NCBI GenBank assembly: GCA_009921765.1 | Contig: RFXC01000270.1 | Span: forward strand, 1 to 5,130 | Direction: 5' to 3' | DNA: 5,130 bases | Origin: Betaproteobacteria bacterium | Lineage (GTDB): Bacteria > Pseudomonadota > Gammaproteobacteria > Burkholderiales > Burkholderiaceae | Shown: piece after piece, positions 1 through 5,130 of the stretch | Position numbering within the stretch: the first letter of the stretch is position 1 | How the letters are laid out: each line of letters begins with the position of its first letter | The notes under the pieces: model-generated | Seen by the model: only the letters and a program-made list of their open reading frames with translations | Database searches by the model: none | What the model was told of the DNA's origin: nothing | Translations under genes and position numbers: made by a program

Positions 1-96
1 CTTGCCATGCGCGAGCGACAAATAGTGGGTCGCGTTGAACGCGCCGATGGCATGAACGAAGCGCGGCTTCGCGCTGCGCTCGAGAGGACACGCTGA
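1..96 (+). CDS. C-terminal end of a CUT2/RbsA-type sugar ABC transporter ATP-binding protein (partial)
   Basis: Frame 1 is open from the left edge to a TGA at 94-96 and gives 31 residues, beginning LAMRERQIVGRVERADGMNE. This resembles the extreme C-terminus of RbsA/MglA/XylG-type double ATPases, where a 'v..mr.GrivGe..r...neerll.aa' tail follows the second nucleotide-binding domain. The Walker and signature motifs lie outside the window, so the call rests on this short tail and on context. The stop overlaps the start of the permease gene by one base (TGATG), the usual sign of translational coupling between ATPase and permease. The inferred role is to power import through the permease from the cytoplasmic face. 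Another protein with a similar tail is possible but less likely given the next two genes. Confidence 0.72.
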   Translation, partial: LAMRERQIVGRVERADGMNEARLRAALERTR

Positions 97-1040
97 TGGC
101 TTCCAGTTCTGTTTCGTCGCGGCTGCTTGGCCAGATTCCGCTTATCACGCTCCTTGCGCTGTGCGCCGCCACCGCACTGATGACCGATCGCTTTCTGTCT
201 CCCGTCAATCTCAACAACATCCTGGTTCAGTCGTCGATCATGGCGGTGATCGCAATCGGCATGACCTTCGTCATCATCGGCGGAGGATTCGACCTGTCGG
301 TAGGGTCGACCGCGGCACTGGCGGGTTGCGTGTCGGCCATGGTGATGCTTGAAGCCGGAATCGGTGCGGGCGTCGTGGCAGGTGTGCTCGTGGGCGCACT
401 GGTGGGCCTGGTGAACGGCCTGGTCATTGCCTATCTCCGGGTGAACCCCTTCATCACCACACTCGGCACCATGGTGCTGGTTCGGGGCGTGGTGTTCCTG
501 ATTACCGGCGGCGCACCGGTCGAGGGTGACGACGGCCTGCCCTCCGCCTTCGTGGGCTTTGGCTCCGCGCGAATCCTGGGGCTGCACGCGCTGGTCTGGG
601 TACCCATCGTGCTGCTCGCTGTGCTTTCGTGGGTCATGCATGCCACCCCCTTTGGCCGGCATGTCTACGCCACGGGCGGTGGTCGCGAAGCCGCCTATCT
701 GTCGGGCGTTCCGGTTGCCCGAATCACCGCTTCCACCTATGTCATCTGCGGCGCGCTGGCGGGCGTTGCCGGCGTGATGCTCGCCGCGCGACTCCAGTCG
801 GGTCAGCCCACTGCGGGCGAGTTTTATGAGCTGACCGCGATCGCGGCGGTCGTGCTGGGCGGCGCCGCCCTGCACGGCGGCGAAGGCACGCTCTACAAAA
901 GCGTAATCGGTGTGTTCATCATGATCGTGCTCGGCAACAGTCTGAATCTGCTCAATGTTGATTCCTACTGGCAGCGGGTCGCGATTGGCGTGGTGATCAT
1001 CGCTGCCGCCGCAGCAGACAGCCTGCGCTCCAGGCGTTAG
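96..1040 (+). CDS. RbsC-family ABC transporter permease (CUT2 type)
   Basis: This is a 314-residue inner-membrane permease of the branched-chain/ribose type (BPD_transp_2 family), a normal length for RbsC. The hydrophobic segments are those of a multi-pass protein. Family hallmarks appear in order: GGGFDLSVGS at 62-71, NPFITTLG at 117-124, the cytoplasmic coupling-loop motif TPFGRHVYATGG at 184-195 followed by REAAYLSGVPV, and GEFYELTAIAAVVLGG at 241-256. The protein ends in a basic RSRR tail, consistent with a cytoplasmic C-terminus. The ATG at 96 is preceded by GAGAGGA at 82-88 with a 7-base spacer, and it overlaps the stop of the upstream ATPase gene, which supports this start. In this family two permease copies normally form the membrane channel with one double-domain ATPase and receive substrate from the periplasmic binding protein encoded next. 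The family is clear, but the substrate cannot be read from the permease. Confidence 0.93.
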   Translation: MASSSVSSRLLGQIPLITLLALCAATALMTDRFLSPVNLNNILVQSSIMAVIAIGMTFVIIGGGFDLSVGSTAALAGCVSAMVMLEAGIGAGVVAGVLVGALVGLVNGLVIAYLRVNPFITTLGTMVLVRGVVFLITGGAPVEGDDGLPSAFVGFGSARILGLHALVWVPIVLLAVLSWVMHATPFGRHVYATGGGREAAYLSGVPVARITASTYVICGALAGVAGVMLAARLQSGQPTAGEFYELTAIAAVVLGGAALHGGEGTLYKSVIGVFIMIVLGNSLNLLNVDSYWQRVAIGVVIIAAAAADSLRSRR

Positions 1041-1087
1041 CATTCAGACCATTCCCACTCACACTCACACTACCCAGGAGACACCCC
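1041..1087 (+). repeat. G-poor leader with short CACTCA direct repeat and binding-protein RBS
   Basis: This 47-base spacer separates the permease stop from the binding-protein start. Positions 1056-1070 read CACTCACACTCACAC, about two and a half copies of a 6-base unit. Between the G at 1047 and the AGGAG the strand has no G, so it should be almost unstructured as RNA. The AGGAG Shine-Dalgarno sequence at 1076-1080 lies 7 bases before the ATG. Binding proteins are usually made in excess over their membrane partners, and an open leader with a strong ribosome site would fit that, but this is inference. No hairpin or terminator is visible here. Confidence 0.5.
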
Positions 1088-2014
1088 ATGCGTCGCACGC
1101 TTCTGATGGCCGCTCTAGCCGCCGTCACAACGCTTTCAGCCCCGCTCACCGTTGCTCAAGCTCAGGGAAAAACAACAATCGGCGTGTCCCTCCCGCAAGA
1201 CGACAATCCGTTCTACATTGCGATGATGCGAGGCATTCGGGCCCGCGCGGGCGAACTCGGCTGGGAGGTGGTGTCGGTCTCGTCCAACGAAGACAAGCTC
1301 AAGCAGATCAACGGCGTGCAAGATCTGGTGGCCCGCGGCGTCAAGGGCGTGCTCATCTCGCCCATTGATGCCACCGGCGTCAACGCGGCCTACGATGCCG
1401 CCGCTGCGGGCAAAGTGCCGATCGTGTCGGTGGCGCGTGGTTCCACCTCGCCCAACCAGACCCTGCATGTCGCCATGGACGAAAAGCAGATCGGCCGCGA
1501 TATTGCCGAATGGACTGCCAAGAGCATCGGCGGCAAGGGCAAGGTGGCGATGCTGCTCGGGCCCTCGGGGGCGCCCACTTTCCGCAATCTCGCCGAGGGC
1601 TATACCGAAATCATGGCCAAGTATCCCGATATCCGGGTGGTGTTCCGCAACGACGGGCCACTCACCCGCGAGCGGGGCCTCAAGAACACCGAAGATGTGT
1701 TGGTCGCCAATCCCGATCTGGCAGCCATCTACACCGCCAATGATGATGTCGCGCTCGGCGCCACCCAGGCGGTGCTGGCCGCCAACCGCAAAGGAAAGAC
1801 CCTGGTCACCGGCATGAACGGCGTGCCGCCCGCACTGCGGTCGCTGAAGGACGGCAACCTCGCCATGACAGTGGAGCTGAACCCGGTGCTCTGGGGCAGG
1901 ATGGGTGTTGATGTCCTGTCGGAATACCTCAAGGGAAGCAAGGTCGAGCCGCGGGTGTTTATCAAGCATGTGTTGATCGACAGCGGCAACATCGATCAGA
2001 AGCTTCCGAAGTAA
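1088..2014 (+). CDS. Periplasmic substrate-binding protein of a CUT2-type ABC importer (RbsB-like)
   Basis: This is a 308-residue precursor with an Arg-Arg start, a hydrophobic core and a probable signal peptidase I site after A25 (VAQA, then QG), so the mature protein should be periplasmic. The body is a type I periplasmic binding fold (Peripla_BP_4). It has the opening strand TIGVSLPQDDNPFY, LVARGVKGVLISPID at about 80-94, GKGKVAMLLGPSGAPTFRNLAEGY at about 149-172, TANDDVALGA at 216-225 and TGMNGVPPALRSLKDG at 241-256. By eye against RbsB, several ligand positions are kept: N40, F42/Y43, R117, R166 and N218. The two ribose-binding aspartates appear replaced by A116 and N244, and the glutamine by E263. 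The ligand may therefore not be ribose. The start has an AGGAG 7 bases upstream. The gene lies between its permease and a cupin dioxygenase, which suggests that the imported molecule feeds that enzyme. Confidence 0.92.
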   Translation: MRRTLLMAALAAVTTLSAPLTVAQAQGKTTIGVSLPQDDNPFYIAMMRGIRARAGELGWEVVSVSSNEDKLKQINGVQDLVARGVKGVLISPIDATGVNAAYDAAAAGKVPIVSVARGSTSPNQTLHVAMDEKQIGRDIAEWTAKSIGGKGKVAMLLGPSGAPTFRNLAEGYTEIMAKYPDIRVVFRNDGPLTRERGLKNTEDVLVANPDLAAIYTANDDVALGATQAVLAANRKGKTLVTGMNGVPPALRSLKDGNLAMTVELNPVLWGRMGVDVLSEYLKGSKVEPRVFIKHVLIDSGNIDQKLPK

Positions 2015-2047
2015 TCGCCCCTGGGCCTCAATCCGGAGAACCGGGTC

Positions 2048-3082
2048 ATGAATGACGCCGTCACGGGCACGGGCAACGACCTGCCGCCCTATCTCGCCGA
2101 TCTGTATCGGGCAAACCTCCATCCGCTCTGGGATCGATACAAGCGGATCACGCCGCGCGAGCCAAAACCTCGCGACACACCGTTCATCTGGCGCTGGCGT
2201 GACGTCGAGCCGCTGCTGCACCGAGCGGTATCGGAGGTGCCGATTGAAGAGATCGAGCGACGTGCGCTCATCATGACCCATCCGAATTTCGGCGGCGATA
2301 CCGCCACCAGTGCCAACATGCTCGGTGCCTTCACCGTGCTCGATCCGGGTGAACAGGCGCGGCCGCACAGGCACACAGGCGCTGCATTGCGCTTTGCCGT
2401 GAAGGCCGAAGGCGCCGCCACCATCGTGAACGGCCGCTGGTGCGAGATGCACTCGGGCGACCTGATCCTCACCCCACCCATGGCCTGGCACGGACACATC
2501 AATCAGAGCAACCGCCGAATCATCTGGTTTGATGCCGCCAACATGCCGCTCCTCTGCGCACTGAACGCCCATTTTTTCGAGGCTGGCGATCCGACCAACG
2601 ATGACTTCTGGAAGGTGGACGCCGGCGAAGAGCGCATCTGGCAGGCGGCCGGCCTCGCCTCGCCGGAGGCGGCCACGGTGCCGGGCTGCTCACCCAAATT
2701 CCACTACCCTGGCGCGGCCACCCGCGACACGCTCGCAGCTACTGCGCCCGGCGCAGACGGCGCACGTACCGTGCGCTATGTGAACCCCGCCACGGGCGGC
2801 GCGGTCATGCCCACGCTCGACTGCTATGCCGTGCGGCTCAACGCCGATTCGCCCACGCGAACCCGCCGAGGCGCCTACACCTCCATGTGCCTGGTGGTGT
2901 CCGGGCACGGTCGGTCGCGAATCGGTGATGCCGAATTCGAGTGGGGTCCGAACGACGTGTTCACCATCCCGTCCTGGCACTGGGTGACCCATGAGGCCCG
3001 GGGTGGCGAAGCCGATCTGTTCGTGGTGAGTGATCGGGTCGTGTTCGAGCGCCTGGAGTTGCTGCGCGAGGAGTGGCGTTGA
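2048..3082 (+). CDS. Bicupin ring-cleaving dioxygenase, gentisate 1,2-dioxygenase family
   Basis: This 344-residue cytoplasmic protein has no signal peptide and is of normal length for gentisate 1,2-dioxygenases, which use Fe(II) and O2 to open gentisate to maleylpyruvate. The N-terminal cupin (about 90-165) holds PHRHTGAALRF and ILTPPMAWHGH, giving the likely iron ligands H107, H109 and H148. R115 and H150 sit where substrate-contacting Arg and His occur in salicylate 1,2-dioxygenase. The C-terminal cupin (about 265-330) has RTRRGAYTSM, VVSGHGRSRIG and FEWGPNDVFTIPSWHW. It lacks the HxH metal pair, as is usual for the second cupin in this family. GGAG at 2035-2038 lies 9 bases before the ATG, and the gene starts 33 bases after the binding-protein stop, so it is probably cotranscribed with the importer. 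Close relatives act on salicylate or 1-hydroxy-2-naphthoate, so the fold and chemistry are firmer than the substrate. No maleylpyruvate isomerase or fumarylpyruvate hydrolase gene is in view. Confidence 0.85.
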   Translation: MNDAVTGTGNDLPPYLADLYRANLHPLWDRYKRITPREPKPRDTPFIWRWRDVEPLLHRAVSEVPIEEIERRALIMTHPNFGGDTATSANMLGAFTVLDPGEQARPHRHTGAALRFAVKAEGAATIVNGRWCEMHSGDLILTPPMAWHGHINQSNRRIIWFDAANMPLLCALNAHFFEAGDPTNDDFWKVDAGEERIWQAAGLASPEAATVPGCSPKFHYPGAATRDTLAATAPGADGARTVRYVNPATGGAVMPTLDCYAVRLNADSPTRTRRGAYTSMCLVVSGHGRSRIGDAEFEWGPNDVFTIPSWHWVTHEARGGEADLFVVSDRVVFERLELLREEWR

Positions 3083-3164
3083 AGCGGGTCGCCACCGCGA
3101 GAGCGGGCTGACACCAGGCGCCATCGTCGGGTCCACCGCCGACCGGGCCGATAAGCTTCGCGTC

Positions 3165-3190
3165 AGGGTCGTTCGCTAAACTAGCCAGTT
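3165..3190 (+). promoter_or_regulatory. Possible acnD promoter -10 element abutting the start codon
   Basis: The 108 bases between the cupin stop and acnD contain no gene and no convincing terminator. The only stem I see is a weak 5-bp one, GTCGG (3126-3130) with CCGAC (3139-3143), and it has no T-run. Just before acnD, TAAACT at 3177-3182 matches four of six bases of TATAAT within the context CGCTAAACTAGCC. Transcription would start near 3189, leaving a leader of only about two bases. No good -35 box is visible at 16-18 bases upstream. There is no Shine-Dalgarno sequence in 3170-3190; the nearest AGGG, at 3165-3168, is 22 bases from the ATG. The call rests on this pattern alone. Confidence 0.3.
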
Positions 3191-5130
3191 ATGAATACCC
3201 CATACCGCACCCGCCTGCCCGGCACCTCGCTCGATTACTTCGATGCCCGTGCCGCCGTCAACGACATCGTCCCCGGCGCCTGGGACAGCCTGCCCTACAC
3301 CTCGCGTGTGCTGGCCGAAAACCTGGTGCGCCGCTGTGATCCCGCCACGCTCACCGATTCGCTCAGGCAGCTGATCGAGCGGAAACGCGATCTCGACTTC
3401 CCCTGGTATCCGGCGCGGGTGGTCTGTCACGACATCCTCGGACAAACCGCGCTCGTCGACCTCGCAGGTCTGCGCGATGCCATCGCCGACCAGGGGGGCG
3501 ACCCGGCCCAGGTCAACCCGGTGGTGCCGGTGCAGCTCATCGTCGACCATTCGCTCGCGGTGGAGTGCGGCGGGTTTGATCCGCAGGCGTTCGAGAAAAA
3601 TCGCGCCATCGAAGACCGGCGAAACGAAGACCGCTTTCATTTCATCGACTGGACCCGCCTCGCGTTCAAGAACGTGGACGTGATTCCCCCTGGCAACGGC
3701 ATCATGCACCAGATCAACCTGGAGAAAATGTCGCCAGTGATTCAGGTGCGCGATGGGGTCGCCTTCCCTGACACCTGCGTGGGCACCGACAGCCACACGC
3801 CCCATGTTGATGCGCTGGGTGTGATCGCCATCGGCGTGGGTGGGCTGGAAGCGGAAAATGTCATGCTGGGCCGCGCATCCTGGATGCGGCTGCCCGACAT
3901 CATCGGCGTCGAACTCGCGGGCAAGCCCGGCCCGGGCATCCTGGCCACCGACGTGGTGCTGGCCCTCACCGAGTTCCTGCGCAAACAGAAGGTGGTGGGC
4001 GCGTATCTCGAGTTCCGCGGTCAAGGCGCGGCAGCGCTATCGCTCGGTGATCGAGCCACCATCTCCAACATGGCGCCCGAATATGGCGCCACAGCGGCCA
4101 TGTTTTTCATCGATGGTCAGACCATCGATTACCTGAAGCTCACCGGCCGTGACGATGCGCAGGTGGCGCTGGTTGAAACCTACGCAAAGACCGCCGGCCT
4201 CTGGTCAGACAGTCTGGCGAATGCCCGCTACGAGCGTACGCTCCAGTTCGACCTCTCCTCCGTGGTACGCAATATGGCGGGGCCCTCCAATCCCCATGCG
4301 CGCGTCGCCACGACCGATCTGGCTGCCAAGGGCATCGCTGCCGCCTGGCAGGAAACCCCCGACCAGATGCCTGATGGGGCAGTGATCATTGCGGCCATCA
4401 CCAGCTGCACCAACACCAGCAATCCGCGCAATGTCATCGCAGCCGCGCTGCTCGCCCGCAACGCCAATCGGCTGGGGCTCAAGCGAAAGCCCTGGGTGAA
4501 GACCTCGCTGGCACCGGGCTCGAGGGTTGGTGCCGAATATCTGCGTGAATCAGGGTTGCTGCCCGAACTCGAGAAGCTGGGCTTCGGGATCGTGGCCTTT
4601 GCCTGCACCACCTGTAACGGCATGTCCGGCGCGCTCGATCCCAGGATTCAGCAGGAGATCATCGACCGCGATCTCTATGCCACCGCCGTGCTGTCGGGCA
4701 ACCGCAATTTTGACGGCCGCATTCACCCGTATGCCAAGCAGGCGTTTCTCGCCTCGCCGCCTCTGGTGGTGGCCTATGCCATTGCCGGCACGATCCGCTT
4801 CGACATTGAAAAAGATGTTTTCACCGTTCAGAACGGCCGCGAGATCCGTCTGAAGGATCTCTGGCCATCCGACGAGGAAATCGACGCGGTCATGCGCGCA
4901 GCGGTCAAGCCCGAGCAGTTCCGGCGTGTCTACACCCAAATGTTCGATATTCGCCGCGACGACAGCCAGAAGGTCTCACCGCTTTACAACTGGCGGCCGC
5001 AGTCCACCTACATTCGCAGGCCGCCATACTGGGAAGGCGCACTGGCCGGAGAGCGCACGCTGAAGGGCCTTCGCCCGCTGGCAGTGCTGGGTGACAACAT
5101 CACCACCGACCATCTGTCACCGTCGAACGC
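3191..5130 (+). CDS. acnD: Fe/S-dependent 2-methylisocitrate dehydratase AcnD (5' part, runs off the window)
   Basis: An aconitase-superfamily frame runs open from 3191 to the right edge with 646 complete codons. Full AcnD proteins are about 860 residues, so roughly the last quarter, most of the swivel domain, is missing. AcnD dehydrates 2-methylcitrate in the 2-methylcitrate cycle of propionate breakdown, in the cytoplasm, and normally works with the isomerase PrpF. The N-terminus (MNTPYRTRLPGTSLDYFDAR), VVCHDILGQTALVDLAGLRD from V77, and QLIVDHSLAVECGGFD from Q115 fit AcnD better than AcnA. Aconitase motifs include DSHT at 200-203, SCTNTSNP with C406, and CTTCNGMSG with C472 and C475, the three likely 4Fe-4S ligands. 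The last visible residues, GDNITTDHLSPSN (634-646), open the C-terminal domain. An in-frame TAG at 3182-3184 and no intervening start codon fix the ATG at 3191. It lacks a Shine-Dalgarno sequence, unlike the three genes before it. The usual partners prpB and prpC are not upstream, and prpF may lie downstream. Confidence 0.95.
   Translation, partial: MNTPYRTRLPGTSLDYFDARAAVNDIVPGAWDSLPYTSRVLAENLVRRCDPATLTDSLRQLIERKRDLDFPWYPARVVCHDILGQTALVDLAGLRDAIADQGGDPAQVNPVVPVQLIVDHSLAVECGGFDPQAFEKNRAIEDRRNEDRFHFIDWTRLAFKNVDVIPPGNGIMHQINLEKMSPVIQVRDGVAFPDTCVGTDSHTPHVDALGVIAIGVGGLEAENVMLGRASWMRLPDIIGVELAGKPGPGILATDVVLALTEFLRKQKVVGAYLEFRGQGAAALSLGDRATISNMAPEYGATAAMFFIDGQTIDYLKLTGRDDAQVALVETYAKTAGLWSDSLANARYERTLQFDLSSVVRNMAGPSNPHARVATTDLAAKGIAAAWQETPDQMPDGAVIIAAITSCTNTSNPRNVIAAALLARNANRLGLKRKPWVKTSLAPGSRVGAEYLRESGLLPELEKLGFGIVAFACTTCNGMSGALDPRIQQEIIDRDLYATAVLSGNRNFDGRIHPYAKQAFLASPPLVVAYAIAGTIRFDIEKDVFTVQNGREIRLKDLWPSDEEIDAVMRAAVKPEQFRRVYTQMFDIRRDDSQKVSPLYNWRPQSTYIRRPPYWEGALAGERTLKGLRPLAVLGDNITTDHLSPSN

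Noticed and set aside
857..870. A 14-base perfect palindrome, GGGCGGCGCCGCCC
   Set aside because: It falls inside the conserved LGGAAL segment of the permease and arises from Gly and Ala codons. There is no T-run and no reason to expect a regulatory site there.
1136..2572. A 478-codon open frame on the minus strand spanning the binding-protein and cupin genes
   Set aside because: The two plus-strand genes share the same phase (1088 and 2048 are both 2 modulo 3), so one antisense frame stays open across both and the short spacer because of GC-rich codon use. Its translation is rich in His, Arg and Gly, resembles no family I know, and the sense genes are unmistakable.
2840..2900. Loss of the metal-binding HxH pair in the second cupin (RTRR instead)
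   Set aside because: An Arg-rich sequence and absence of metal in the C-terminal cupin are usual in gentisate dioxygenases, so this is not evidence of an inactive or unusual enzyme.
3126..3143. Possible terminator hairpin after the cupin gene
   Set aside because: The stem is only 5 bp (GTCGG with CCGAC) and no T-rich stretch follows, so an intrinsic terminator is not supported.
3176..4024. A 282-codon open frame on the minus strand opposite acnD
   Set aside because: It lies wholly antisense to strongly conserved aconitase sequence and shows no recognisable domain. It is a shadow of acnD codon bias.

Overview
All genes in this window lie on the plus strand and are tightly packed. The GC-rich codon use and the close match of the last gene to the AcnD type of 2-methylisocitrate dehydratase suggest a proteobacterium. 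A betaproteobacterium of the Burkholderiales type is most likely, but this is inferred from recalled family resemblance and no search was run.

Positions 1-3082 look like one operon. It starts with the last 31 codons of an RbsA-type sugar ABC ATPase. This overlaps by one base (TGATG) an RbsC-type inner-membrane permease. A periplasmic binding protein with a clear signal peptide follows after 47 bases. A bicupin dioxygenase of the gentisate 1,2-dioxygenase family follows 33 bases later. The last three genes each have a good Shine-Dalgarno sequence, and no terminator is visible between them. The layout implies import of a small molecule by a CUT2-type ABC importer coupled to ring cleavage, or another cupin reaction, in the cytoplasm. 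The pairing is uncommon, because CUT2 importers usually carry sugars. The binding protein also appears to lack both aspartates that hold ribose in RbsB, so the ligand is an open question.

A 108-base spacer (3083-3190) separates this operon from acnD, which runs off the right edge with 646 complete codons present. AcnD is the Fe-S enzyme that dehydrates 2-methylcitrate in the 2-methylcitrate cycle of propionate breakdown. It normally works with PrpF. No prpB, prpC or prpR lies upstream in the window. An in-frame stop two codons before the acnD ATG fixes its start. There is no Shine-Dalgarno sequence there, and a -10-like element sits almost on top of the start codon, so acnD may have its own promoter and a nearly leaderless mRNA.

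I saw no RNA genes, mobile elements, CRISPR arrays or frameshifts. The long minus-strand reading frames are shadows of the real genes. I did not find a clearly new biological system. The most interesting point is the unassigned substrate of the transporter-dioxygenase cassette.
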